Origin: M55B165 sp964423265
GTDB taxonomy: Bacteria > Actinomycetota > Humimicrobiia > Humimicrobiales > Humimicrobiaceae
DNA: 12,154 nt
Assembly (NCBI GenBank): GCA_964423265.1
Contig: CAYREF010000052.1
Span: forward strand, 1 to 12,154
Reading direction: 5' to 3'
This document shows, piece by piece, positions 1 to 8,093 of the stretch (positions within the stretch are counted from its first letter, which is position 1; the number at the start of each line of letters is the position of its first letter). Below the pieces are notes generated by a model that saw nothing but the letters and a program-made list of their open reading frames with translations, was not told the DNA's origin and ran no database searches. The position numbers were made by a program, and so were the translations under genes.

Positions 1-156
1 TTTAAATAAACCCAGAATTTTCTTTTCCGGGCTGCTGGCATAAATTATGGCAAAGTTTATTTTTTCCCTGAATGCCCTTTTTCTAAATTCAAATTTCTTG
101 GTTTTATTTATTATCTTAAACGCATAGTTTGGCTTTATCGGTAAAAAAATTATCAT
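1..156 (-). CDS. ASCH/PUA-like domain protein, N-terminal part (cut by window edge)
   Basis: The first 52 codons of a minus-strand gene are present; the rest lies left of the window. The protein starts MIIFLPIKPNYAFKI, followed by KKFEFRKR at about residues 20-27 and IIYASSPEKKILGLF at about 37-51. This order (IKP, then a gene-specific K-[KF]-EFRKR strand, then YASSP-KK-G) is the usual beginning of ASCH-type PUA-like domains of the COG4933 kind, which are thought to bind RNA or modified nucleic acid. The start is the ATG at 156-154. It has a good upstream AAGGAAAG about 4-7 nt away, whereas the overlapping ATG 4 nt upstream is in a frame that closes quickly. It lies 126 nt downstream of the DUF2958 gene on the same strand. 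Family recognition is by eye from the N-terminus only, and whether a helix-turn-helix or other domain follows cannot be seen. Confidence 0.72.
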   Translation of the reverse strand, partial: MIIFLPIKPNYAFKIINKTKKFEFRKRAFREKINFAIIYASSPEKKILGLFK

Positions 157-282
157 CCATCTTTCCTTAGTAGTTTTCAAAGATACTACAGATATCCAAA
201 TTTAGAACAATTTTTAGTGATTTCTAGAGCCAATATATAACAGGTCTAACTTTTAAAAATTAAAACAATAGAGATTTTTACT

Positions 283-582
283 TTAATCATTCTTTATAAT
301 TTTTTTAATCTGCTTTGGCTCAAAATATTCGTCCACCTCTACCTTCAAACCGAACGGGCCTTTTAAGTTTTTTAATTCCGATAATAGAAAATACCCAAAT
401 TCTTTCTCTATTCCATCAACAAACCCATAAAAAGTATCATATCCATCAAATTCTACAGGGTACCAGCTCCAATAACTCCATGGAGTAAAAAATTTCATAA
501 AGGCAATTGCCTCTAACCCTTTTCCATTCTGACTTCCCATTGGCGGTATTTCTTCAAGCAGCTTATTTTTCTGTAAATCCAT
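283..582 (-). CDS. DUF2958 domain protein
   Basis: A small soluble protein of 99 residues from the chosen ATG. It carries the DUF2958 pattern: an LPP-like start (EEIPPMGSQ), then KFFTPWSYWSWYPVEFD, a DTFYGFVDGIEKEFGYF core, the segment LKGPFGLKVEVDEYFEP and a short basic tail. DUF2958 proteins are common on plasmids and integrated elements; their biochemical role is not known. The frame extends upstream to a TTG at 597-595, but that codon abuts the TATAAT box of the likely promoter. The ATG at 582-580 gives the normal family length and start, so I prefer it. There is no Shine-Dalgarno sequence before it; the six bases between the TATAAT and the ATG suggest a leaderless message. It follows hsdR by 115 nt on the same strand, so read-through from the hsd operon is also possible. 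Confidence 0.8.
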   Translation of the reverse strand: MDLQKNKLLEEIPPMGSQNGKGLEAIAFMKFFTPWSYWSWYPVEFDGYDTFYGFVDGIEKEFGYFLLSELKNLKGPFGLKVEVDEYFEPKQIKKIIKND

Positions 583-588
583 GGGTGG

Positions 589-617
589 ATTATACAATAA
601 GATATGTATTTGTGCAA
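589..617 (-). promoter_or_regulatory. Candidate promoter of the DUF2958 gene
   Basis: On the minus strand TTGCAC (617-612) is followed after 17 nt by a perfect TATAAT (594-589). The -10 box ends only 6 nt before the preferred ATG, so transcription would start at or next to the start codon. The -35 matches consensus at only three of six positions and sits in the centre of a 22-bp palindrome, which suggests repression rather than constitutive use. Confidence 0.45.
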
Positions 618-624
618 ATACATA
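603..624. promoter_or_regulatory. 22-bp palindrome, probable operator
   Basis: Arms TATGTATTTG (603-612) and CAAATACATA (615-624) are perfect 10-bp reverse complements separated by TG. The palindrome covers the candidate -35 box of the DUF2958 promoter. With no T-run following on either strand it does not look like an intrinsic terminator, so an operator for a dimeric repressor is the better reading. The regulator is not identifiable from the window; the winged-helix protein at 5086-6465 is one possibility. Confidence 0.5.
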
Positions 625-697
625 ACAATGCCGCTAATCTTTCCCCCGTTTTTCTATGTTTCTTATCCTTCAGGTATATATTATCAAATCCTCAAAT

Positions 698-3600
698 TTA
701 TCCAGCCCAATCTTCACATAAAACTTTTGCTTGCTTTAGAACAGTTTCGGTAGCCTTCTTTTGTTTATCTGGAGGATAATTGTATTTTCTTAATATTCTT
801 TTTACCAGTACTCTTAGTTTAGCCTGAACATTTTCCCTTAAAGTCCAGTCTATGGTTACATTCTTCTTTATAATTTCTGCCAGTTCCTTTGCAATTTTCC
901 TCAAAACTTCATCTCCCAACTCCCTAACCGCGCTTTCATTTGTCTCCAGGGCATCATAGAAAGCGAGCTCATCTTCACTAAAACCAAGCTCTTCCCCCCT
1001 GCCTTTAGCCTTGTTTATTTTCTTGGCAAGCTCTATTAACTCTTCTATAACCATGGCAGCAGTTATTGTCCTTCTATTATACCTATCAATTGTCTTTTCA
1101 AGCATTTTCGAAAATTTCTCAGATTCTACTACATTCTTTCTATGCCTTTCTTTAATTTCATCATTTACTAGTTTTTTTAAAAGCTCTACTGCCAAATTCC
1201 TATGCTTAATTTTTTTAACATCCTCTAAAAATTTATCAGATATTATTGAAACATCCGGCTTTTTTAGCCCTGCTTCTGAGAATACATCTACCATTCCAAC
1301 AGAAATAGTAGAATCTGAAACTATTTGTTTTATTGCCAGGTTTACCTCTTCATCCTCGTAGCCGCCATTTCCGCTGGAAGTTTTTTTAATTCTTACTCTT
1401 ACTGCCTGAAAAAGACCTACTTCATCCCTTATCTTTAGCGCTTCCTTGCTGGGCACAGCTAAAGAGAAAGCCTTAGATAGCTCATTAGAATATTTTAAAA
1501 ACCTTTTCCTCCTGTCTTCATCTGCTATTACATAATCCATAAGTGATAATATAAGTTCGCTTTTCTCTTTTGTCCCCATAGAAGATAAATCTCCATATTT
1601 AAATTTATGGATGATTCCCTTAATTATTTCATATTTTTCCTTCATAACAGCTATTGCCTTATCCTTATCAAGCACAGGCTCACCCCTGCCCCCGCTTTCT
1701 GTATATTTAGATAAGGCTTTCTTGAGTTCATCAGCAATTCCAATATAATCTACAATAAGGCCACCTGGCTTGTCCTTGTAAACCCGGTTAACCCTAGCTA
1801 TGGTTTGCATCAAGCCATGGCCCTTCATGGGCTTGTCTATATACATGGTATGCAGAGGAGGAACATCAAAACCGGTAAGCCACATATCCCTTACAATAGC
1901 AATCTTAAAAGGATCTGCGGGGTCCTTAAATCTTTCTGCCAGTTCTTTTCTGGTACTTTTATTGTATATATGTTCCTGCCAGCTAACCGGATCTGAAGCG
2001 CTCCCTGTTATAACCACTTTAATTTGACCTTTCTGTGGGTTAGGATCATGCCACTGGGGCCTCAACTTTACTATTTCCCTGTAAAGGTCAATGCAGATTC
2101 TTCTGCTCATGCCCACAACCATCGCCTTGCCTTCTATTGTTTTCTGCCTGTCTTCAAAATGGCTTACTATATCTTCAGCTATTAGCTTTAGCCTCTTCTG
2201 GCTGCCCACTATGGCTTCAAGCCTGGCCCACTTGTTTTTTAGCTTATCTTTTACAGTTTCCTCTTCTGCCTCTGTTATTTCCTCAAAATCAAAGTCGATC
2301 TTGTCTATGCTTTTTTCATTAAGCTTTACTTTAGCAAGCCTGCTCTCATAATATATCCTTACAGTATTGCCATCTTCTATTGCCTGCTCTACATCATATA
2401 TGTCAATGTAGTTTCCAAATACTGCAGGGGTATTCCTGTCTACCTTTTCCAGAGGGGTACCAGTAAACCCTATAAAAGATGCATTAGGCAATGCATCCCT
2501 CATATGCCTTGCAAAGCCGTCAATAAAATCATACTGGCTCCTATGGGCCTCATCAGCAATTACTACAATATTGGACCTTTCTGAAAGCATGGGATACTTG
2601 CCGTCTTTACTGTCAGGGAAAAACTTCTGTATGGTGGTAAACACAACTCCTCCTGAAGATACTTTCAGAAGCTCCTGCAAATGCTCCCTGCTATCCGCCT
2701 GTACAGGTTTTTGGCGGAGCAGCTGCTGGCAGCTGCTAAATGTTCCAAACAGCTGATCGTCTAAATCATTCCTGTCAGTTATTACAACCAATGTAGGATT
2801 GTTAAGCTCCTGGATAATTTTACCAGCGTAAAAAACCATGGTAAGGCTTTTGCCTGATCCCTGGGTATGCCAGACCACCCCAGCTCTTCTGTCTCCTTTG
2901 CTGCTGGAAGCCTTTATAGTTGAGCCAACTGCCCTATTGGTAGAATGGTACTGGTGATAAGCAGCCAGTTTCTTACTTATATTTTCCCTGTCAATTTCAA
3001 ATACAATAAAGTTTCGTATAATGTCCAACAGAATCTCTTTATTAAATACCCCTTTAAGTAATACATCTAGAAGCGGCTTATCCTGCCCAACTTTATTTAT
3101 CCCATCTATAGTTTTCCAGGGCATAAATCTTTCAAACTTGGAAGTCAGTGTCCCAGCCCTTGCACCAAGGCCATCACTTATTACAAGAATTTCATTATAT
3201 TTAAATATAGAAGGTATCTCCACCTTATAAGTTTCTAATTGGTTATAAGCGCTTCTTATAGTAGCTTTTTCATCTGTGGGATTCTTTAGTTCAAATAAAG
3301 CTAAAGGCAGGCCATTTACAAAGATAACTATATCTGGTCTCCTGTTTTTATTATTTTCAATAATTGTAAATTGGTTAACAGCTAAAAAGCTGTTATTTTC
3401 AATATTTTTAAAATCGATAAGCCACACCTTTTCACTCTTAACATTATTATCCTCATCTAAAAATTCTGCATCTATGCCATCAGTTAAAAGCCTGTGGAAA
3501 TCCTTATTATCGACAGCCAAAGATTGTGATTCTATTTTCTTTAATTTCTTTATTGCATCCTCTTTACCTTCAACAGGTATGACTGGGTTAATCCGGTCTA

Positions 3601-3772
3601 TTGCTTCTTCTAATTTCTTGGATAGTATAACTTGGGAGTAGTCTTTTCTTTCAGCAAATAAGCTGTCTGGGGATATTTCTGGGCCACTAATTATCTGGTA
3701 ACCTAAACTATTTAATACTTCTAATGCTTCTATTTCAACTTCTGATTCTGCAATTAGTTTATTACTTTTCAT
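698..3772 (-). CDS. hsdR: Type I restriction enzyme, R (restriction/translocase) subunit
   Basis: 1024 residues, the normal full length for an EcoR124-like HsdR. It joins an M2S methylase core, hydrolyses ATP to pull DNA through the complex and cleaves unmethylated DNA far from the recognition site. The N-terminal PD-(D/E)xK nuclease is intact: RPDIVIF with D147, FELKNP with E161 and K163, and the QxxxY motif Q178-Y182. The superfamily 2 motor follows with Walker A HTQGSGKS (302-309), a VVITDRNDLDDQ strand (329-340), DEAH (407-410), GFTGTP (435-440), WLTGFDVP (631-638) and QTIARVNRVY (656-665). The rest is the helical C-terminal region that contacts HsdM. The ATG overlaps the end of hsdS by 11 nt and has AAAGGA upstream, so translation is probably coupled to hsdS. 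No frameshift or missing motif is seen, so it should be active. No terminator hairpin is visible after the TAA. Confidence 0.97.
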   Translation of the reverse strand: MKSNKLIAESEVEIEALEVLNSLGYQIISGPEISPDSLFAERKDYSQVILSKKLEEAIDRINPVIPVEGKEDAIKKLKKIESQSLAVDNKDFHRLLTDGIDAEFLDEDNNVKSEKVWLIDFKNIENNSFLAVNQFTIIENNKNRRPDIVIFVNGLPLALFELKNPTDEKATIRSAYNQLETYKVEIPSIFKYNEILVISDGLGARAGTLTSKFERFMPWKTIDGINKVGQDKPLLDVLLKGVFNKEILLDIIRNFIVFEIDRENISKKLAAYHQYHSTNRAVGSTIKASSSKGDRRAGVVWHTQGSGKSLTMVFYAGKIIQELNNPTLVVITDRNDLDDQLFGTFSSCQQLLRQKPVQADSREHLQELLKVSSGGVVFTTIQKFFPDSKDGKYPMLSERSNIVVIADEAHRSQYDFIDGFARHMRDALPNASFIGFTGTPLEKVDRNTPAVFGNYIDIYDVEQAIEDGNTVRIYYESRLAKVKLNEKSIDKIDFDFEEITEAEEETVKDKLKNKWARLEAIVGSQKRLKLIAEDIVSHFEDRQKTIEGKAMVVGMSRRICIDLYREIVKLRPQWHDPNPQKGQIKVVITGSASDPVSWQEHIYNKSTRKELAERFKDPADPFKIAIVRDMWLTGFDVPPLHTMYIDKPMKGHGLMQTIARVNRVYKDKPGGLIVDYIGIADELKKALSKYTESGGRGEPVLDKDKAIAVMKEKYEIIKGIIHKFKYGDLSSMGTKEKSELILSLMDYVIADEDRRKRFLKYSNELSKAFSLAVPSKEALKIRDEVGLFQAVRVRIKKTSSGNGGYEDEEVNLAIKQIVSDSTISVGMVDVFSEAGLKKPDVSIISDKFLEDVKKIKHRNLAVELLKKLVNDEIKERHRKNVVESEKFSKMLEKTIDRYNRRTITAAMVIEELIELAKKINKAKGRGEELGFSEDELAFYDALETNESAVRELGDEVLRKIAKELAEIIKKNVTIDWTLRENVQAKLRVLVKRILRKYNYPPDKQKKATETVLKQAKVLCEDWAG

Positions 3773-5072
3773 CTGTTTTATTCCTTTCAGGAATATTTAT
3801 TCTTATTTTTCCTGACATTAGTTTGGGGAGGAGGAGATCTCGGATATTGCCAAGCTTTCTATTCTCTAAACTATTAATCATTATTTTTTCTACCATTGGC
3901 TTTATATTAAAGTTAAATTTATTCAGAATTCTTTCACCTAGTTTTAGAATCATTAAGGATTGAACACCTTTTATATTTATTCCAGGTTGTGCAGAGTTTG
4001 TGTTTAGATCTTTAATTTTTTTAGTCATCAAAGGTGTATCTAACCAGAAATACAAGAAATAAGGAGAAATTTGATTTGTGGTTCTTAAAATAAAAACGTG
4101 CGAATTTATACAACATTTTTTGAAAGGAAAGTTCTTTAAAAAAATACTTTTCCTACCCAATTTAGCGCCATCTTTATAAAGTAATACATCACTATTTTTT
4201 ACAATTCCTTTTTTTAGTTTTTGGTAAAATTCATAAGGAACATATTTATTTTTAGAGTAATCATATTTACCTAAACCAATAATATTTTCCGCCCCTATAC
4301 TGGGAATTCCTTTAGAATATCGGTCAACTCCTCCACTGGGCCTTCTCCCCGACTCTATTGTTCTAGTAATATCTTTTAATGTTACTAGATCCCAGTCGTT
4401 TGGTATCATTCCTAATTCAGATTCCACCATTTCTCCGCCGCTGGATTTATAAGGTAGACCATCCTGATTTGGGAATTCATAGTCTATAAACCAATGTTTG
4501 AATATTGCTTGACTGATATTTTCTAATGTTTGGTTGATTTTATTATTTAATTCAATTTTTTTATCTATATGGGCTAATATTTTTATAACTTCTCTTTGAA
4601 TCTTAATAGAAGGAATGCTTACTACTACATTTGAAATAGCAGATTTATTTAACTCCCTTTGACCAGTACTACCAGTAGCAATTTTATTTATTACTTCTTG
4701 AACATAAGGAGTTTTTAACAAATAATAAAGATATTTAGAATCAAGTTTATTTTTTTTAGTTCTTATTATGGTAATATGAGAATCAGCAAATATATTATCA
4801 GGGTTGCAATCAAAATGGTATGCTCTACCCATTGTTCCTACTCCTGTTGAATTTACAACAATATCATTTTTTTTTAAAAAATATTCCTCCCTAATTTCTT
4901 TTTGTTCATCATGGAACTTTAACTTATCATTTGCTAAATGTTCCCATCTTATAGCATTTTGATTCAAGACTTTAATACTACTTCTCTTGATATATTTTGG
5001 TTGTTTCCCTCTTCTAATAAAACTACAAATTTCTTTTAATTTATATTCTTTATAATTATTTGAATTTTTCAT
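3762..5072 (-). CDS. hsdS: Type I restriction-modification, S (specificity) subunit
   Basis: 436 residues with the classic two-target-domain design. TRD1 is at about 5-155, ending in the usual LNKSAISNVVVSIPSI; the central conserved helix is at about 156-200 (IQREVIKILAHIDKKIELN and the ISQAIFKHWFIDYEFP segment); TRD2 is at about 222-385, opening at MIPNDWDLVTLKDI; the C-terminal conserved helix is at about 390-425 with LLPKLMSGKI. The two TRDs each read half of a bipartite site, and the helices set the spacing and bind HsdM. The recognition sequence cannot be predicted by eye. The start ATG lies 13 nt after the AlbA_2-type gene and has no clear Shine-Dalgarno; the end overlaps hsdR by 11 nt. 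The gene is visibly more AT-rich than hsdM and hsdR, as expected for a gene that diversifies by exchange of target domains. Confidence 0.96.
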   Translation of the reverse strand: MKNSNNYKEYKLKEICSFIRRGKQPKYIKRSSIKVLNQNAIRWEHLANDKLKFHDEQKEIREEYFLKKNDIVVNSTGVGTMGRAYHFDCNPDNIFADSHITIIRTKKNKLDSKYLYYLLKTPYVQEVINKIATGSTGQRELNKSAISNVVVSIPSIKIQREVIKILAHIDKKIELNNKINQTLENISQAIFKHWFIDYEFPNQDGLPYKSSGGEMVESELGMIPNDWDLVTLKDITRTIESGRRPSGGVDRYSKGIPSIGAENIIGLGKYDYSKNKYVPYEFYQKLKKGIVKNSDVLLYKDGAKLGRKSIFLKNFPFKKCCINSHVFILRTTNQISPYFLYFWLDTPLMTKKIKDLNTNSAQPGINIKGVQSLMILKLGERILNKFNFNIKPMVEKIMINSLENRKLGNIRDLLLPKLMSGKIRINIPERNKTDEK

Positions 5073-5085
5073 TTTATTGATAAAT

Positions 5086-6465
5086 TTAATATTTTTTACT
5101 TCTCAATTCATTTTCCATTTTCCAAATTCCATTCCTTTTACTTCCAACAAATCTTATTTTCCCCTCTTCTTTCAATTTTTTAATATCTCTTTCAATAGTT
5201 TTTTCACTAACATTCAATTCCTCTGCAAGAGAAACATAAGTAAATCTAATATTCTTTTTTATTCTATCTAAAATTACCTTCTTCCTTTCTTCTCTACCGA
5301 CATTTTTACCGACATTTTTACCGACATCAGGTTCAGCTTGGGGGGTAATATGTCGGTTAAAGATAATCCTAAAAGAATTCCCGCTCTCTTCAAAATCCGG
5401 TCTATCTAAATTTTCTTTATCCATTAATTCTAATATATCTAATATACCCCTGCCCCAAGCATCAATAAAACCAGCCATATAAAATACATTGGCAATTATA
5501 GGATTCCTTAATCTGGATTCATGTTCCCTGTAAAGGTCGCTGATGGATAATTCCCTGGGAAGTTTCCCTGGATTTGCAATAACTATTTTCTCATCATAAA
5601 ATTTTATATATACAAAACTATTTTGGCAATAATCCCTGTGTATTAATGCATTTAACATGGATTCCCTTAATGCATCCAGGGGTATCTCCCATTTTTCTTC
5701 CCTTAGCAGTCCACTTATTTTTGCACTAATTTTTAGATGGTTTTTTAAAAAAAGCATGGAATTTTCTAAATTATCAAACAAATTGCCATTGTAATCTTTC
5801 ATGTCTATAAATTCTTTTTTCTTTTCATCTTTAAACCTGCCGCATTTTACAGTTATGTTAGGAAAAAAGTTAAAGGGTTCTTTGCCAAATAAAAGCAATG
5901 CTGCATTGGTTAATTTATTATCCCTAATAAGCTCTAATTTCTTTAACAGTAATTTTATGTCTTCATTTTGAATGTTAAGCCTATTGCTCTTCTTAGCCAG
6001 CCCAATAAAATCTTTTATTGTTCCCTGGTTAAGGTCTCTAAAATCTGCCTGCCTGCATATCTGTCTTTCCCAGTCTATCTTATGTTTCTCAATAATTCTT
6101 TTTTCCATTTCATCCGGCGGGATTTTAACTGTCTCTGTCCCACATCTGGTATAAGCAATACCATTACAATAATGTAGAGAATCATCATAGTTCTCTACAG
6201 CTACCTTTATCACCGGCTTTTTATCAATTTCTACTTCTTCAATTTCTGGCACTATTTCTGGCTTTATCTTTGCCCTTATCTTTTGGGAAACTTTACTTAA
6301 ATTCTTATCAGTTGCAGGCTGGCCTATAACATTTCCGCCATTATCTATACCAAAATATATTTTTCCGCCTTTATGGTTTAAAAAAGCGCAGACTGTCTTA
6401 AGGGAACTGTCTAAATTAGCCAAAGATTTTTTTAATTCAATTGTTTCTGTTTCCTTAAATGTCAT
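5086..6465 (-). CDS. AlbA_2 (Schlafen-like) / HATPase / winged-helix protein in hsd operon
   Basis: 459 residues from the ATG at 6465 (a TTG at 6471 would add two). Domain order is that of COG2865. An AlbA_2 domain at about 6-115 carries ETIELKKS, a CAFLNHKGGKIYFGID strand and a YTRCGTET segment. A GHKL-type ATPase-like domain at about 262-370 carries LRESMLNALIHRDY, IANPGKLP and an AWGRGI turn. A repeated VGKN linker at 381-390 leads into a winged helix at about 395-450 (YVSLAEELNVSEKTIERDIKKLKEEGKI). Such proteins are predicted nucleic-acid-binding regulators. Comparable genes (rloA type) occur within Type I loci of Campylobacter, but the function is not settled. It overlaps hsdM by 11 nt and is followed by hsdS after 13 nt, so it belongs to the operon. 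A regulator of the hsd genes or an accessory of the defence complex are both possible. Confidence 0.9.
   Translation of the reverse strand: MTFKETETIELKKSLANLDSSLKTVCAFLNHKGGKIYFGIDNGGNVIGQPATDKNLSKVSQKIRAKIKPEIVPEIEEVEIDKKPVIKVAVENYDDSLHYCNGIAYTRCGTETVKIPPDEMEKRIIEKHKIDWERQICRQADFRDLNQGTIKDFIGLAKKSNRLNIQNEDIKLLLKKLELIRDNKLTNAALLLFGKEPFNFFPNITVKCGRFKDEKKKEFIDMKDYNGNLFDNLENSMLFLKNHLKISAKISGLLREEKWEIPLDALRESMLNALIHRDYCQNSFVYIKFYDEKIVIANPGKLPRELSISDLYREHESRLRNPIIANVFYMAGFIDAWGRGILDILELMDKENLDRPDFEESGNSFRIIFNRHITPQAEPDVGKNVGKNVGREERKKVILDRIKKNIRFTYVSLAEELNVSEKTIERDIKKLKEEGKIRFVGSKRNGIWKMENELRSKKY
5296..5327 (-). repeat. 12-bp in-frame tandem repeat (VGKN linker)
   Basis: On the plus strand ACCGACATTTTT occurs twice in perfect tandem (5296-5307, 5308-5319), followed by a partial third copy ACCGACAT (5320-5327). 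It encodes the VGKN-VGKN-VG linker between the ATPase-like and winged-helix domains. Because the unit is a multiple of three, slippage would change linker length without breaking the frame. Confidence 0.85.
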
Positions 6466-7978
6466 ACCCAATGCTTTTTAAATTCTTTCTTATCTCTTCT
6501 TCTAATTTTTTGGATTCTTTAAAATATTGCCCTAGTTTCTGAGTATATTTTTCCATTTTCTCTTCAAATTCTTCTTCATCTTCTCCAGTTTCCTCAAATC
6601 CTACATACCTTCCAGGAGTAAGAATATAATTATTCTTTTTTACTTCCTGCAAGCCTGCAGACTTGCAAAAGCCAGCTATATCCTCATAATCCCCATCCTT
6701 GTTTCTCCAGGCATGGTATGTGCCGGCTATTTTGGATATGTCTTCTGCAATAAGCTCCTTATGTGCCCTGTCTATCATCCTTCCCATTTTCCTTGCATCT
6801 ATGAAAAGGATCTGCCTGCTTCTGTCCCTGAATTTATGGTTTCTTTTATCCCTGGTCAAAAACCATAAGCAAACTGGTATCTGGGTATTATAGAATAGCT
6901 GGCCAGGCAAGCTTATCATGCAATCTACAAGATCGTCTTCAATTATATTCTTCCTTATATTTCCTTCATTGGAAGTATTAGAAGACATGGAACCATTAGC
7001 CAATACAAACCCGGCTATCCCGGTAGGGGCTAAGTGATATATAAAATGCTGAACCCAGGCAAAGTTAGCATTGCCTTTGGGGGGTATGCCGTATTTCCAC
7101 CTTGGGTCTTCCCTCAGCCTTTCCCCGCCCCAATCACTGTCATTAAATGGAGGATTGGCCAATATATAATCAGCTTTTAAATCCTTATGCTTATCATTAT
7201 GGAAGCTATCCCCCCATTTTATATTGCTGTCTATCCCCCTGATAGCTAAATTCATCTTGCACAATCTCCAAGTGGTCCGGTTTGATTCCTGCCCGTAAAT
7301 GGAAATGTCCCTTAACCTTCCCTGGTGTTTTTTTATAAAATTCTCGCTTTGCACAAACATGCCGCCAGAACCACAACAGGGATCATATACTCTCCCCTTA
7401 TAGGGCTCTATCATCTCCACTAAAAGCTTTACCACACATCTTGCAGTATAAAACTGGCCGCCTTTCTTGCCTTCCGCATCTGCAAACTGACCCAAAAAGT
7501 ATTCATAAACCCTTCCCAATAGGTCCCTTTCCTTATGCTCTCTGTCCATCAATCCGATAGTCCCAATAAGATCTATTAATTCACCCAATCTCCTCTTATC
7601 TATCTGGGGCCTGGAATAATTTTTGGGAAGTATGCCTTTCAGGGGAGAGTTGTCTTTTTCAACGAGCTCCATTGCTTTATCAATAAGGTTTCCTACTCCT
7701 GGTTTTTTTGCATTGTCCTGCAAGTACTCCCACCTGGCCTCTTTAGGCACCCAGAATACATTTTCAGCCTTGTATTCATCCCTGTCTTCAGGGTCAGCAC
7801 CTTCTTCTATCTCTTCCATTAATTTTTCATGCAACTTTTTAAAAGAATCGGAAATATATTTTAAAAATATCAAGCCTAGCACTACATGTTTGTATTCTGC
7901 AGCATCCATGTTATTTCTTAGCTTATCTGCTGCAAGCCACAATTTTCGCTCAAGCTTTTGATTATTATTTTTAGCCAC
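6455..7978 (-). CDS. hsdM: Type I restriction-modification, M (DNA adenine methyltransferase) subunit
   Basis: 507 residues, normal for HsdM. It transfers a methyl group from S-adenosylmethionine to the N6 of adenine in the target chosen by HsdS; two copies plus one HsdS form the methylase. The helical N-terminal domain (about 8-140) contains LWLAADKLRNNMDAAEYKHVVLGLIFLKY. The catalytic domain shows GQFYT (174-178), motif I DPCCGSGG (199-206) for cofactor binding and the gamma-class catalytic motif NPPF (275-278). The C-terminal end is rich in charged helix (EDEEEFEEKMEKY), used for assembly. The start is a GTG with a strong AGAAAGGA six bases upstream; no in-frame ATG fits better. It is the first gene of the tightly packed hsd unit, 115 nt after a small upstream gene. 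Motifs are intact and the enzyme should be active. Confidence 0.97.
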   Translation of the reverse strand: MAKNNNQKLERKLWLAADKLRNNMDAAEYKHVVLGLIFLKYISDSFKKLHEKLMEEIEEGADPEDRDEYKAENVFWVPKEARWEYLQDNAKKPGVGNLIDKAMELVEKDNSPLKGILPKNYSRPQIDKRRLGELIDLIGTIGLMDREHKERDLLGRVYEYFLGQFADAEGKKGGQFYTARCVVKLLVEMIEPYKGRVYDPCCGSGGMFVQSENFIKKHQGRLRDISIYGQESNRTTWRLCKMNLAIRGIDSNIKWGDSFHNDKHKDLKADYILANPPFNDSDWGGERLREDPRWKYGIPPKGNANFAWVQHFIYHLAPTGIAGFVLANGSMSSNTSNEGNIRKNIIEDDLVDCMISLPGQLFYNTQIPVCLWFLTRDKRNHKFRDRSRQILFIDARKMGRMIDRAHKELIAEDISKIAGTYHAWRNKDGDYEDIAGFCKSAGLQEVKKNNYILTPGRYVGFEETGEDEEEFEEKMEKYTQKLGQYFKESKKLEEEIRKNLKSIGYDI

Positions 7979-8018
7979 CTATTTTCCTTTCTTATGCTTA
8001 ATTGAATACCAAGATTAA

Positions 8019-8051
8019 TTTAATATATTAAAAATATATTTATAAATTATA
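8019..8051 (-). promoter_or_regulatory. Possible hsdM promoter region with 14-bp palindrome
   Basis: The 115-nt gap before hsdM is extremely AT-rich. A TATAAT reads on the minus strand at 8051-8046, with only a weak TTTTAA 17 nt upstream. A perfect 14-bp palindrome, TTTAATATATTAAA, lies at 8019-8032, between that box and the hsdM start, where a bound regulator could block transcription. AT richness makes chance palindromes likely, so this is tentative. Confidence 0.3.
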
Positions 8052-8093
8052 AGGTAAACATATAAATATTAAAAGAATACAGCCACCAAAAAA

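Noticed and set aside
169..190. Short GTAGT/ACTAC inverted repeat upstream of the ASCH gene
   Set aside because: Only five-base arms with a 10-nt loop; no promoter boxes are convincingly placed around it.
603..624. Palindrome as an intrinsic terminator of hsdR
   Set aside because: The stem is AT-rich and no T-run follows on the minus strand; its position over a -35 box fits an operator better.
1011..3641. Several plus-strand open frames opposite hsdR
   Set aside because: They are antisense shadows: the minus-strand frame carries all HsdR motifs, and the plus-strand products are Ser/Phe/Leu-rich without recognisable domains or ribosome binding sites.
5320..5357. Inverted repeat ACCGACAT / ATGTCGGT within the AlbA_2-type gene
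   Set aside because: It lies inside coding sequence and one arm belongs to the tandem VGKN repeat, so chance pairing is the simpler explanation.
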